Source of the DNA: Dermatophagoides farinae
Taxonomy: Eukaryota > Arthropoda > Arachnida > Sarcoptiformes > Pyroglyphidae
Length of the DNA stretch: 64,000 nucleotides
Reading direction: 5' to 3'
NCBI RefSeq assembly: GCF_024713945.1
Contig: NC_134684.1
Location: 288,001 to 352,000 of the forward strand
Of the stretch, positions 26,301 to 41,633 are shown in pieces; within the stretch, counting starts at the first letter, position 1; the number at the start of each line of letters is the position of its first letter. A program made the position numbers and the translations under genes. The notes under the pieces are model-generated. The model saw only the letters and a program-made list of their open reading frames with translations, was not told where the DNA came from and made no database searches.

Positions 26301-28984
26301 TTTACTTTGTGGATACGACCATTTGGTTGGCTAGTTGATGGAGGTGGTCAAGCTGGTATGGTGAGCTAAAGCAATGGGCTAGTTAACTGCTTTGAAAAAA
26401 GGTAACAAAAAAAAGAGTGTTATATTGACTTACACACACACACACCATAATCATTACGTGTTGTTGTTGATTATGATGATGATGGATCATTTAACATATA
26501 GCAGCAGTCAGCCATATATAAAGTTAATTCAATTCAAATTCATTGATAACGATGATGATAATCTAAGAACAGAAGTGAATATTCTTTATATTGTCAAAAT
26601 ATATGTGTGTATGACGCCAGCTGTCATGAATATTACACACACAAACATAGTTCAACAGTGTGTATTTTTTTTTTGTTTTGTTTTTGTTTTCCAAAGAATC
26701 AGACCAGTTTTCCAAAAAAAAAATAAAAACGGAAAACCCAAACGAATTCAATGGATCATGTACGAAAATTTTCTATTTGCATTGTTCTTTTCTTTTCATT
26801 GGAAATTGGAATGGATGGATCTCCATATTCAAATGAATCGTCGTCATTACATTCACTGACAGAATTGATGTAGTAGTAGTGGAAGTAGTAGAATCAACAT
26901 CAGAGAACAGCCGGGTTATTCTTTTTTTTTGTAGAATCTAATCATACGAGAAAAAAGATGATGTTATGGGGGAGAGGATATAGCGTGAATATTATCATAT
27001 ATGTGGATTAACACACACACACACACAAAGAACAATAAGAAAAAAAAATCTTGCTTTTTCTTTTCCGCTAATAGTGATAGATAGACCACCATAGACAAAT
27101 AGGTATTGTATATTAACGGCCTGATGCATCATCATCATCATCATCAATCATCAAATTCAAGTCACTTATAAATATGGAACCATTAAAATATCCTTTTTCA
27201 GGACAAAGAATTTTTGCATTGTCATGTGAATGTAACTCAATACATTCGATACATTCATTCATAAAAGATATATATCGTTTGTGTGAGAATATAGAATTCT
27301 AATCTTGTTGTTGTTGTTGTATCTTTCGTGTGAAATGATCATCATCATGATCATCATATTCTCGAATGTCAGCATCAAAAAAAAAAATCGGTTATAAATC
27401 CCTATATATGAAGACAAAAGAAAGATGAAAAAAAATTGTACAAGTCATATTCATTTTTTGCAGTAAAAAAAAATATCAAGTTTCATCATAAAATCAATAT
27501 AATCAATGTCATTTTCAATATTGATTGCCATCATCAACAATAAAAAAAAACAACAACAACAACAAAATTCTAAACACCCTTCTTCCTTTTCTTCTTCTTC
27601 AGAATCCAGAACAGAATAAAATGGCAACATGTGTTCGACATCACAACATTATGATTCAGATATAGTAATAATAGGATAAACAATATGTCATTAGCACACT
27701 CATTCATTCATTCACACACAAACACAAACACAGCCATAAGTAAAGTATAACATAGCATCATCATCATTTCAAAAAAAAAAAAAAAAATGGAAAAAAAACT
27801 TTTTCTAAAATAAAAAAAAAAATTTTGCCCTTATGAATTATAATGATCATCATCATGTGATTATTATTACCATGAAAAATGAATGAAAATGAAGCTTTAG
27901 GGCAACAATTTAGATTCCAGTAGTAGCAACAAAATACCCGGTGGTCTACACCACATCTACCCACCACGAACAATTCTCTATCACCCATTTCTCAATCGGA
28001 ACCGATTGGAACAAAAACTTTTATCACCAAAACAGCTAAACAAGAATAAATTTGAAATATAGAAAAAAAAGTTTCAGATTTCTACTTGTAACACTAAAAC
28101 ACATCAGCATACAATGAAAGTCAAAAATATTACTTGCTGTCATTTTTGAAAAAAAAAATTTCGGTTTAATCATTTTGTTTTCGTAAGCGCAAAGAGTTTG
28201 CTTAGTTCCTATTTTTTTCTTTCAAAGAAATTTAATTAATTTCAGCCCCCTTTTTTATATCATGAGCCAGAGATTCCTGATTTTCCAACAGTGTGGAACA
28301 AAAGAATGAAAATCAACAAAAGTGAATTCCTTGTAAAAAAGGAATCAAAAAAAAAGATAAGTCAAAGAACTGGGACCATTCACATACAAGATGGCATAAC
28401 AATGATCATATCGTTGCTTAGCATATTTGATGTACCATGTACAATTTTATCAGATATTTTCGACAAAAAAAAATTGAAAAAAATGAAAATGAAAATGAAA
28501 AAAAATTATAATCTTGTAGCTAATTTAATTTAATTTCATTCATATATGGAACATTGAGAACAATATGATGATGATGATCAATCACCACCACCACCACCTC
28601 TACCACCACCATCATGGAAAACTAAAAATAGATAATACCACATAATGTGAATAAATATGTGGAAACAAGACAAGACATTTTTTTTCTCTTTGGCCCCTAA
28701 AGCCTAAAAAGGTCGTATTAATAATGGTAATGATAACAGAATCCTGCTGATGCTGGTGGTGGTGTTGGTTTTTTTTCTGTTTCCTGAATATTTCTTCTGA
28801 CTGTTACATTAATATCTTGGTTAATCAAAATCGATATATTCTATGATGATGATAATGATGATGTTACCTAACCAACTACAACCACCGCCACCACCAGCAG
28901 CAGCAGCAGCAAAAATATAATGAATTTTTATTACGGTCATCAAGAATTTCATTTTTTTTTCTCCCGAAATAAAAAAAATCAGAA

Positions 28985-29056
28985 TTTTTCATCGAAAAAA
29001 AAGAAAAAGAAAATTTTGATTAATTTTTTTCAATTCTTTTTTTCGATGAAAAAAAA
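28985..29056. repeat. inverted repeat (about 20-bp arms)
   Basis: Left arm TTTTTCATCG followed by eight A and GAA; right arm TTC, seven T and CGATGAAAAA. The arms pair over about 20 bp with one unpaired base and a loop of about 28 nt. It is AT-rich but contains the matching non-trivial core CATCG/CGATG. Confidence 0.6.
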
Positions 29057-32000
29057 ATGTTTGCTTTCTGTTCCAGTTATATGCCAGTAATCAATATGAC
29101 TTTCGGGGTTCACGTATCATCAACATCATCATGATGATCAGCAAACATTTTCGACAGGAAAAAAAACAAAAACTTCACTCATAATGACGTTTATGAGTAT
29201 GATGATGATGATGAAATGTGAACAAAAACAATAACAAGAGAGAAAAAAAGTTAAAAATATCTATACTTTTTTTGTTTCGATTTTTTTGTTCGTTTGAAAA
29301 ACAGTGAAATCAACCCAAAATACTAGAGTTGATGATAATAAGCTTACACACAAACAAACAGCACTGCAGAGAGGGTTTTTAAAGGATACCAAGTTTGCTA
29401 CTGCTTGGCTTGTTGGTTCATCGTTTTTTTTTTGTTTCAAAAAGCTTAAAAAAATTTAGGGACTAAACAATCATCATCATCATATTCAGGCTTCAATCTT
29501 TGAGAAAGTCTTATCATTTTGAACACACACGACCGCCCGACAGATCCATTGCAAAGTTTCAGCACACGCACACACACAAACAGAATTCAAAGAGAAAAAT
29601 CTGTAACTAACTACTGACTTTCATTGAGAAATTATCAAAAAAAAAAAAAAAAAATTCTGTTGATAAATGCCCCCGTCGTTGAATTTTACTTTTTTTTCGA
29701 TTCTCAATTTCATTGTTTTTTTTTCATTTGGTGAACATCTTTTTTTCCACAAAAGTGGATAATGAATCAAAACAAACACAGAAATAGTGGAAGAAAACTT
29801 GAAATTTCTTCTGGAAAGAAAGAGAAAAATTCATCTTTTTTTCCACAACAAACAAACAAACAAGTGAAACAAATCGGTTTTGAAATTTTTTCACATTGAA
29901 TTGAATTAAAAATCGAACAATGTGTGCGTGTGTGAGTTTCAAAAAATGAAATGTTTTCATTCGAAAGACAGAAAACTTTTTAATATCATTTTGTGAACTT
30001 TTTTTCCAATGCTCAACATTCGCCAATTCAGTTTTAGTTTTAGTTTACCCTTTTTGTTTCATTTGTCTCCCCGTAGACATATTTATAAACGGCTACTTGA
30101 ATAAATGAATATGGATATCGACATCACAAGCAAGGATAACAGAATCATCATCCAGAATCACTGGCCATTTTCACATTCATTAAAAGTTTTTTTCCGGTTT
30201 CTGTGTGTATGATAATTTTGGATTCTTTTACAATTTATTCATATTGTGCACGAATACATGAATTTATAATGAAATAAATCTTTCCATTAATTTTTTTTTT
30301 TTGGTCATTTAATTTAAAATGATAAAATTATCATCGTGATTATTAAACTTTGTTTCACATGAATAGGAGACAGATTTTCCATTGGCTGATGATATGATAT
30401 TCGAGTTTGAATCAGAATCATTTTTTTGGATGATTCTATCAGCCAAAAATAAGAATTAAAGAAAAGCATATGTGAAGAGCTTTGAGAATCGCTGAATGTT
30501 GAATTTTTTTTTTTGATACCAACGAGTCAAAGAGAGAAAGAAAAAGAAAAAAAATTGCCAATTTTTCATCACATCATCATCTCGATCATCAACACAATGA
30601 TGATGATGAAGATCAGAAATAATTTGCAATGTTTAGTTTTGTTGTTGTTGTCACACATATTTTTGTGGCTTACGTCAACAAAAATAAAAATGAAAACCAA
30701 ACGAAACGAAACAAAAACACAGACAGAATGAATTGCACATTCTTTTTTCTTTCTTTTTTTTGACATGATATTCCAGAGGTTTGGATCTTTCAAAAAAAAG
30801 AGACTTTTTTGGCGTTTATGAAATAATAATAAAAATATCAAAAAGACATGTTGTCTAATGGTGGTAGTAACAATTATGTCAAATCATCATCAAGCCATCT
30901 ACCACCAGCCCCTGCGCGCCGTATTTTTGCTGTCAAAAGAAAACAAAAATGAAGAAAATGAAAAGGGATGCTGTTGTTATATAACACTCGTGAGAGCAAT
31001 CAATTCCTGTATGGTGGCAAATCATCATTATCATTATCATCATCATCGCCACAATGATAATGATGAAAAAACAGGCTATAAAACACAATTGTCTGATGAA
31101 TTGATGTTCGTTGATTCGATGGATAAATGAATGAATTTTCCGAACAAAAAAAACATGAAGAAAAATTAAATTTTAGTATTCCAGCAGCGGCATTCATTGT
31201 TCGCTGAATGGTTGACTTTTTGGTTAGTTTGTGAACCACTCACATTCATTGGATAGAGATGTATTAATTATTGATAGCTAAGAGTATTGGATGTGAATGA
31301 CAAAGCACGACAAAGCAGTAGACCGTTTGGTTATGGCCGATTCAAACCATACACCATCATCATCATCATAATATTTAGCAATGATCTGTAAAGGTTTTTT
31401 TCAATTTTCATTCTTTTTTCATCAACAGGAAAAAAACCCGTGCGGTATATCGTCGTTCTATTGTACATGTGAATTTAGCCGTTCAAAGAAGAATGAAAAA
31501 AAATGTTTTTTTTCCTATTCCAATAGGATTCGTATTCCGAAACCGAATGCGAAATACAGAAAAATTTTCATTAATAATATTTACACTTGACTTGAATCAA
31601 ACAGCATTGCATTGTGTGTGTAGAATTTTTTTTTTCATTTTCATTTCTGGACAACAACAACAACAACAATCCGACCATGACAACAAATAACAAAGAAAAA
31701 TGGCCAAAAGAAACCACACACACACACACAGACAGAGATCACCATCGTTTTATTCAATATTGATTGTCATATGTCATATTTTGGTATTTTGGGTTGGCAA
31801 ATATTTCTTATTTTTTACTGACTAGTCAAGGAAAAATAGTTAGTCAATGAGCGAGTGCATGGAGAGATAAAATATGGTGATTTTCAGTGACACCACTTAT
31901 CATCATCACTTTATGGCCAATGGCCAAAAACGATACACACACACACACATATATATCGAGTTGGCGAACGTGTCGCCGAATAATAACCGTATCGAGATGA

Positions 32001-34743
32001 AGAATTCAGAAGATTCACGGTTTCATTCTCTCTTACTCTCTCTCGGGGTTTTCTCGAATCTCAAAATCGTCAAAAAAATCTCAATTTCATTGACCATGGA
32101 ACCATTTTTTTCTGTTTGATTTGATTTGTTTTTTTTATTGATTAAATTAAATTTTCATCGTTGATTTGTTCAAAGATAGAAAGCGAGAAAATGAAAAAAC
32201 AAACAAATCTATCATCTCGAAATCGGGCATAAATGGATGCATATGTTTGCTTTTGGAATGTAAAATATCATCCAAAATATTTGGATCGATAATGAAACTA
32301 ACTAAGAATTGTAAAAACAAAAAAAATGAAACGAAATGGAACGAGTTAAAACGACGACGAACAAGAATGCAAGTAGTTTGGCAACATTAACATCCTCATC
32401 AACAACAACAACAACAGCAACATCGACCAGCAGCAGCCATGTTGTGCAACAAAAAAAAAATCGAAAAATTGAACAATCCAACCGGATACAGAAAAATTCG
32501 TAGATTCCAAACCATCGAGAATATTCATTATCGAATCGCCTTCATTGTGGCCAAAACAAAACAAAAAAAAACAGATAAATAAATCACAGAATCGAAAAAA
32601 AATTTGCCAAATCGCCATATTATTAGCTTATGGACGAAAACGGTAACAAAATAAAATAAAAAAAAAACAAAACAAGACAAGTCGACCATAATCGGACCAA
32701 AAGATGGAAAAAAACTCAAACCATTCGAATGTATGGCCAGAAAAAAAACAAATGAAATCCAACAACAAAACAAACGACCGACCGATGTGAACAACAAAAG
32801 AAAACAATTCCAGAAAAAAAAGAACATTTTTCGTATCAAAAATGTAGAATCTTACAGCACACAACCACCGTCGACAACAACAACAACAACAACGACAACG
32901 ACAAAAAATCGAAATAAAAGAAATCAAAAAACAATTTAGCTGTCGGTTTTTTTTCCTGGTCGTTACAATTGGCTGGCTAGCTATAGCCTAGATGCCTAGA
33001 ACGAATTTTTCTCATTTTTTTCAAAGTCATCGTCGAAAATATTGTGAAAAAAAGAAATAGAAATTTTTTATTTTCCAGAAAAGTAAAAAATAAAATTTTT
33101 AACGTGCAAGTAACTTTATATCTAAAATCATTAAATCAGTGATGATGATGACCAGTGGCTACCACACCACAACCACACATATAATGGCTAAAATCATTTT
33201 TTTGTTCATTCACATAATTTTAATGATAGATAGATAGATAGATGGACAATGTCCAGCTATATAAATGTAAGGTATTTTGTTATCATTCACAGACACACAG
33301 ACACACACACCGTATCAGATGAATCAATCTTGTAAAACTATTAAGAAGAAAAACAAAATAGTGATCATCATCAATGTGTTCAGTGTGCGTGTGTGTAAAG
33401 GCGTTAATAATAATCGAGAATGATCATGATCATGATGAAGGCGGCGTTGGTTGGTTGGTGATGACATTTTGATTTTTTTTTTGTTTTGTTTCATCACCAT
33501 CACCATCAGCAATGACAAAAAGTCACATTTCACAGTGACTCACAAACAAACAAACAATTTAATTAAATCAATCGGAATCATCTAAAAATGCCGGGCGTTC
33601 GATTCTAGCTATTGCTAGCTAGTAAGCCGATCGAAATCAAAGAGAAAAAGAAAATCATCATCATCATCAGCATCGGTTTTGGCATATACAAACAAATTCA
33701 ACAAAAACGAATAGATCACATAAATATCGATAGACAGATCGAAGAAAACAAAACAAAACAAAAAACGATTATAATTAAAAGTGATGGTGTATGAGCAGCA
33801 AAAACAGCAGCAGGCCATACACACATTCCAATACGATTCATTTGTGAATGACTTTTCAAAATGTTTTCATTTTCGCTTTTTCGGTTTGTTTGAATCATCA
33901 TCACATTATGGTATTTTTTTGGATGACAATTCACTACGATTGTCAACGGATCAACAATCATCATCATCATGTATAATATGAGAGTTGACAAACGCGAAAA
34001 AAAAGAGTCGAAGAAAATGTTGTTGATGGCAGGCAAATATGTAAATTGTTTTGTTTTTGCCCAAAAATCATCATCTATTAAATTCAAATGGAATGAATGG
34101 AATCGAAAGAAATAAAATGATGGTGACCCACGAAACATTCCAGACATTTGAATATATTCTGTTTTGGTTGTGGCCATTTATGTGGAATATAATTAATTGT
34201 CAATTGTCACATAATCGATTGGGGTCGATACTAAATCCAAAAAAGAGAAATTGATTGCTATTTTGTTGTGTGTTACCACATTGTGTGTGGCTTGCATAGT
34301 TAGTTCCTGATTAATTACATATTTATGATAATTTTATTTGAACAAAATTCAATTGAGAAATTGAAATTGAAAATCTCATCTAATCACAAAGTCAGCCACC
34401 ATTTTATTCTTGAATGAATAGATATTGGAATTAAACAAACCAAACCAGAAAAAAAATTATCAAAACACAACCACAACTACCGTCATCATCATCATCATCA
34501 TTATTCTTAATTCGAGATTCGAGTCCAACAAACAAACGAACAAACAAAAGAAAGAATAAAGAAATCAAGCAAAATATATAAATTATCGGTTGACGCAAAA
34601 AAATGAGCTCAAATGAATGAACGAATGGAAAGAAAAGAAAAGAAACAAAATGGCAAATAAGATCAGTGAGTAAAGAAAAATCATAAAAGGAGTGAATTGA
34701 ATCGAATGCGGTTAGATCGGTGGTTGGTGGTGTTGAACATTTT

Positions 34744-34764
34744 CTCTCTCTCTCTCTCTCTCTA
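34744..34764 (+). repeat. (TC)n microsatellite
   Basis: Pure TC dinucleotide run in non-coding DNA. Confidence 0.85.
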
Positions 34765-35111
34765 GATAAATGGCCATTATATTCAACGAAAAGAAAAAAA
34801 AAATAGAAAAACGGACCGAGATAGAAATGAAAATGAGAATATAGGAAAATTCCATTATTATTACATAATAATCGACCATTTGACCAATAATAACGAAAAT
34901 GATTCCACCACATTTCGGTGATTCGGTTCGATTGACTTGGTTGCCCGATTTTTTTTCTATTTTTTTTCTTTTTGCTTAAACTCAACACTTTTCCTATAGC
35001 ATTGTTTGTGAATAGGTTCCCGGGAATAACCAGAAGAAAAAAAATATGTTACTAAACGACAATTTCCAAGTTCATCATCATCATCATCTATAAAACCGGC
35101 AATGGCGGATA

Positions 35112-35133
35112 TCACACACACACACACACACAC
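35112..35133 (+). repeat. (CA)n microsatellite
   Basis: Pure CA dinucleotide run in non-coding DNA; typical of the many such tracts in this window. Confidence 0.85.
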
Positions 35134-37667
35134 ATACACAAGGGCCGAAATGTTCACTAAATAATGGAAGCGTGATAAAAGTTCCGGGAATTTCAATTCT
35201 TTTTTTTTTGTTTTTATATTCTATATGAGCAACACAGCAGCAGCATCAGCAGCGAAGATAAGACAAATGTCGTTTGATGATGTGGAAATCTGAATCTGAT
35301 GAATTCATTCATTCATTCATTCATTTATTTATTTAGCTTTTCACAATTCATTGGGATTAATTTGTGGCCACACACACCCAAAACGTACAATTTGGTGTAT
35401 GTGACATTTGTTTTGGAACAAATATAAAAGTTTTTGGTAGCAACGAAATGGGCAACAAAGAAAAAAAAATTCATATGGTTCATCGATACTTTGACATCAA
35501 ACAAACACATCAGATAAACATACACACACACACACATAGAGAGAGAGAGAGAGAGAAAAAAAATGCAAGCAAACACAAGGCCAAAAACAACAAATGGATA
35601 GAAAAATGACGCCTTTGGATATTTTTTTTTCGGAAAAACAAAACAAAAAAAAAGTTTTTTTTTCTGTTATGCCCTTTCATCAGAATCAGCAGCAGCAACA
35701 GCAGTAGAGTTTTCATTTCGTTTTGTTTTAACATGCATTTAGTATGTTGTTTGCGTTAATCTTCTTACGACTTATTACGCTACAAGATGGATGTATGGAT
35801 GGATGTTTGGATGGAATGAACACAATGAATGACTTAGGCAAGACAAATTGTTTTAAAATAAAATTTCATTTCATCATCATCAAAATCGTTTCGAGAAAAA
35901 AATTTTCAAATTTCAAGAATTTCGTAGGACGATTTTAATTCTTTATATATCTGGCAACAACAACAACAACAACAGCAACAAAACTCACGCGCGCGTTTTT
36001 TTTCGTTGTTGTTGTTTTGTTTTTAATGTTCGCTTGTTGCCATCATTGTTGTTATTAATCGGATTGGCCATCATCGAGTTGAATTTTTTTTTGTTCTTTT
36101 CGTTACAAAGAAACAGAAATAGGATGGAGAAAAAAACAATGTTTTTGTTTTTCTTGTTTTGTTTAGAGAGAACCAAAGTTGTATAATTCCCAAATGTAAA
36201 GTTAAAACTTGTAGAAAAACACAAAAACAAACAAACACACGCACACACATAAAGCATGACATTAAATAAAATAAAATGAAAAATTATGTAGAACTTTGGG
36301 ATTTTATTATTATCACCAATCATCATCATCATCATAAATCGGGTAAAGTTTTTTTTTCTTCAGAATTTTTAGGTGATTGAATAAATGGATCAAAAACAGA
36401 GACCATCATCATCATCGTCATCAACAACATCCTAATCGATGATGATTGATAAATTTCTTTCATGAACAAAAAAAGAAAACTTTGGTTTATCGTGGATGGC
36501 CAAGTTTTTCATATTTGCCATTACATTTTTTTTTTGTAATTTTAAAAATTGAATTCTCAATTCAGATGCAGATGAAGATGATTGAATTTGAAAAAAAACA
36601 ACCATCAAAGTAAAAGACACGTATTCTATGGCCAATAATAATAATCATCATTATCGTGAATGGATAAAAAGAACATAAATATTTCAAAAACAACAACAAA
36701 CTTAATGGTTATATATGCGAAAAAAAATTTGCATCTTTTTTTTGAATATTCATAATCATTTTTTTTCATTCATAAATCCAATAATTTTGTAATCTACCGA
36801 ATGGCGAAAAAAAAATCAATTTTCTCGAATGAAAAAAAAAATTCAAATCAATTGGAAAGACGACCGAATCTCGGAAAAAAAATCATAACGTACGAAAAAA
36901 AAATTTTTTTTCGTTTTGTCGCCAATCTCATCATCAATATCGTTTGTTTTATTAAAATAAACGATATAAATCAATTAGAGACGACGACATTATTTTGCCG
37001 AAAGACTAATGAAATAATGAAGTATTTCAATAAAAGAAAAAAATGAGAAAAAAACGAATCACACACATGCAGCCAAGATTATTATTACTATTCCATTGAA
37101 TCCAAATCGGATCACATATATACACATACACACACACACACATATTAGTGTTGTTGTTGAATCAACGAAAAAAAAAGAATTTAGGAATCGGAAGATTGTT
37201 TTGGAGAATAATGAGTAAATGAAATACTACATTAGAAACAATGAAAACGATGGAGAATATGGTAAAATGCCTAATCGATACACACAGTGATTCCCTAGTG
37301 AATTTAGATTCTATTGGCTCTATAAATTTTCTGTTACGTATTACGATCGTTTCCGAATTCAAATTGAAATCTATAGATTTTTCTGGCTTTTCTTTGTTTC
37401 TTCTAATTTCTTCTTGTGATATCGTTTTTTTCTTTTTTTTGAATAAAATGCCGAGATTCATTCATTTGCGTTCAAAGTTTTAAATCAAGAAAGCCACAAG
37501 GAATGTGAATGGTAAAATGGGGAAGTGATTAAATGAGAAATGAGATAGATAGAATTTATTTGCATCGTCATTTGAATATTATTCAAATTAGTTAGCTTGA
37601 TTAAAACTCCGAGAAACCGGGGTGGGGAAAAAACAAACTGGAAAGAAACTGGGAAATAAAGACATTG

Positions 37668-37699
37668 AAACAGTACACTACATTTGTTGTGTACTGTTT
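37668..37699. repeat. perfect 11-bp inverted repeat, 10-nt loop
   Basis: AAACAGTACAC at 37668-37678 pairs exactly with GTGTACTGTTT at 37689-37699. The arms are of mixed sequence, so this is not a by-product of a simple repeat. Confidence 0.7.
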
Positions 37700-40600
37700 T
37701 TTATGATAGTACAACGATTAGGTTAATGATGGCAACATAAGCTTAACTTCCGCCCACCAAAAAAATACGAGGTTAATCAGAAGAAAGAAAAGAAAGAGAA
37801 AACCCGACGGTCATTAACACAGCAGCAGTCCGAAATAATTGTACGGGAATTAGAATTGTACTCGACGATTGACAGTATATTGAGAGGACGAAAAAAAAAC
37901 AAACAAACAAACAATACGCAGATTTGCAGTCACACAATATGCCCTTTTTATTATAAATACTCAATCAATTTGTATGTTTTTTTGACGAAATTTTTTCTCC
38001 ATTTCAAGCTAAATGGGCGTCATATACACACATTTATTCTTTTTTTTTGTTGCTAAATACTGACATGAATATATTATTTTATTCTTGACTAAGGCTATGG
38101 AAAAAAAGTGGTTTAGCCCGAATAATTGCTTTGTATGGTGGTGGTACTTGGCGTATTCACATTCATTACACACATACAGGATTGAACAGAGAGAATGAAA
38201 TAAAGACATTTGCCTATATATGAATGAAATGAATGATGGAGATGATGATGATGATGATAGCTAATTGCCAAGTATTACATAGAGTAGTAGTTTCACTCTT
38301 GTCATCATTATCCACAAGCGTCATTCATTGAAATAGACGACCGAATGGACCACACCACTATTTTTCATATAAAAAAAAAACTTTACGAATAACCATTATC
38401 CGTGTATCATTGAAGCAAACATAAATACCAAAGTAAACTAAACCAGATCCAGTAGAAAAAAAACATCCAAAATACCTAAGGAATCGAAGAAACAACAACA
38501 ACATTGGCAACAGAGGGTAAAATGTAAATGAATGAAAAAAAAGAAACGGGTAGAATTTTTTTCGCTAATAAATAATTCAAAATCTAAATGGTTTAGAAAG
38601 CAAAAAAAAGGAAAAACGTAGTAGCAAATAAAATTGAAAGAAAAATTGAATGGCCATGAATTAGATTCAGATATTTAAATGTGGGAAAACAAAGTCAAAA
38701 TACTGATGCTGATATAGCCATGAACCAACGAATGAAAATTAAATGAATAAATAAAATCACAGACATTCAGACTTGAATAATTGAGAGAGAAAGGGGTATC
38801 AAAGAAAAAAAAGAATCTCTGTGATTCGTAGTTGTGTTTGAGCACACAAGAATCCTACGATAGAATTGCTTGTTTTATTCATCATCATCATCATGGGTAT
38901 AAAATGGCGTCCGTGTGTCTATGTCATCATTATTATAAACTAGAAAAACGAAAACGGAGCAAACATTTCGGGCAAATTGGTTTTTCTTATTATTTCGATC
39001 GTCGTAGTTGTAGTCGTAGTCATAGTCATCATTGCAAATGTAGTACAAAACAAGAGAAAAAAATTCTAATTAGAACTAGAAATTGTCGTAAAGAAATCTA
39101 GAATAAAATTGGTGCCACAAACAAGAATTTTTTTCCGGAAAAAAAAACAAGAAACCAAAAAATGAAAACACATAATGCACAAGTTTCAACGATGATGATG
39201 AAAAATTTTCAACTAAAAACCCAATAGGGGCAAAAATATCGGCCGAATCCGACTTTTTTTTGCCATTGAAAAAAAAACATGGAAATACACAGTGAACAGG
39301 TACAAAATAACTTTCGAAAAAAAATTTCACCAATTTTTAATAACCAAAAAAAAAATAAAAGAAATTGGGCAATCACGATCGTCGTTTTATACTCATATAC
39401 ACACACTATTATCTATGGATAATAAAGTGATTGTGAAAGAATAAATCAGAGACATTAAATGAAGAAATTCATAACCCATATATTCGATCGATAGAACAAT
39501 AATAATAAAGTATCGATTATTTTGGTCTTATAACAACATGTCTTCTGTCACCCCCTCGGGTTTTAGTTTCAATATAATAAAAATTTACATTGAAAATAGA
39601 AATCGGGCAACAGTCGATAGAATTTTAAATGTAGAAAAAAAAATAAACGAAACACACACACACATACAAAGACAAGGCCTAATTGAGAGTGAAATTGAAA
39701 GAGAATCGAACCGAGAATCGGAAATTTTTTTTTCGAATATGATCGGGTATACCACCACCATAGTACACCGTATGTTAAGTTTCAAGAAAAAAAAAGATCC
39801 ACACTCATTATATTCATTGAGATTGGGGTTCTTTTACTTTTCACAACAGCAACAACAACAACAAGTCAATCAATCGGTCGGTCGTTTTTTTTTCTGTTTC
39901 ACTGGAACATACACACACACACAGACAGTATCTGCATCAGTAGCGATCCAGGAACAAAAAAAAATAGAGAAAGCAAATTAATAAAGTCAAAAGACAAGAA
40001 AAATCAATAACATGGCCAAGAACAACAACAGGCCAAATAGGAAACGAGAGAGAAAAAAAAACATAACATGAAAACAGGAAAAAAACAATTCGACGGAGAA
40101 GACTATGAAAAAAAACGAAACGAAACGAAACGAAACGAGAAAAAGAAAATTCGCGCCAAAGTCACAAGTTTTTTTTACAATGAAAAAGATAGATAGATTT
40201 CAACTAACAGTAGTACACAACGATGATAAGAACAACCAGCCGAAAACAACAATAATAATGTACTTCCAAAAAAGAAAAAAAGAAAAGATCAATATGGAAA
40301 CAAAGAAAAGGTCATTAAAAATTCTCATAAGAAAGAAATAAAAAAAAATCTGGTTTCTTTTCTCTCTTAAAAAATAAAATAAAATGAATGAATCGAGTAA
40401 TATGAATTTTTTTTCACTCTTTCAAAATGATGATGGCCAATTGAAGTTGTTTAGGATTCTTTTTTTTTGGCTGGAAAGAATGGGGAAAATGAAAATAAAA
40501 TTTTCCTCCATTCATTCTCTTCACAGATCTAAATTGATGTATGAGAGAGAGAGAAAGATGAATATATCTATCATGATCATCATCGTCATCATCATCATAT

Positions 40601-41621
40601 TATAAATTCTAGTTTTTTTTCAATTCAATTCAATTTTATCCACACACACTCACACATCACAGAATATATGGATGGTAATCGGGTAATAATGACATGGCAC
40701 AGCGAATGAATGAATGTGAATATAGATGGAGATGTTTGGTTACTTCATCATCATCATCATCATCATGATCATCACTAACCGATGACAATGGAGCATTAAT
40801 ATAAACACAACATATACACAAACACAAAAAAACATTTTCACTATAAAAAGTCTGAAAAAAATCTAGATGGATGGATGGATAGATGGATGGATCATCATCA
40901 TACCATTAGCTAATATTCGTTTATGCATATGGTGAATAAATATAAAAGAAAAAAATTACCGAGAAAGAATCCAAGTGACAGCCAAAAATTGAAGCGAAAA
41001 AAAAACCACAAACACAAATACACGGCGATGATCTTGAAAGAGCCATTATTAATCACAATTTAATACACACACAAATAGACAAATAAAGATAGACCATGAT
41101 GATATTATAAAACCATTTATAAACGGTGATGATCGTATGAGAATGAGAGAGAAAGAGAGAATGGAATAAAATCCAGATGATGTAGATGGATTCATAGATA
41201 GATTCTATTAGCGAGAATAGTCTCGTAAAGAATTGTATTTTTTTTTGGCCAAATAAATATTGTACCCATCATCATCAGCCAGAAGAATATTCTATATTAT
41301 TAATATATTTTTATTATTATCGTAAATATTTTATTCAGTCAACAACAACAACAAAAAATAACAATTTTCGATTGTTGTGTTGTTGTTATGCAAATGATTA
41401 TAATCATCATCATTAACATGAATATACATTGTACATTGGGGCAAAATGATGAAAAATACTGAAAAAAACCACAAAGCAACTAATAACAAACCAGATCATC
41501 AAACATCATCAATGGCTGAATTCGATGATATTTTTGTTCGAATGAAAAATGGACAAAACACAATTAATCACAATTTGGACAAGAGACAAAAAAGAAAAAA
41601 ATTGACATCCAAAATCAATAT

Positions 41622-41633
41622 CGCCATCTATTG
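41622..41633 (-). promoter_or_regulatory. CTCF-like core (CCAATAGATGGC on the minus strand)
   Basis: Differs at one position from the general CTCF core CCASYAGRKGGC. It lies about 30 nt past the stop codon of the LRR gene. A weak, single-site motif match only. Confidence 0.2.

Noticed and set aside
26392-26859. 155-codon open frame on the + strand
   Set aside because: Longest frame in the desert, but composition is Thr-His repeat, Met runs and AT-bias; no domain, no homologous motif.
34431-34988. 185-codon minus-strand open frame
   Set aside because: Dominated by Phe/Leu stretches, a translated TC repeat (RERERER) and Asp runs; no recognisable protein pattern.
35100-35560. Regular short repeats resembling an array
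   Set aside because: Simple dinucleotide and tetranucleotide runs with no unique spacers; not a CRISPR array, and the genome is eukaryotic.
39538-39981. 147-codon open frame starting MSSVTPSGFSF
   Set aside because: The first residues look protein-like but the rest is Glu-Arg-Ser and Gln repeats with CA-derived Thr-His; no conserved motif and no splice partners.
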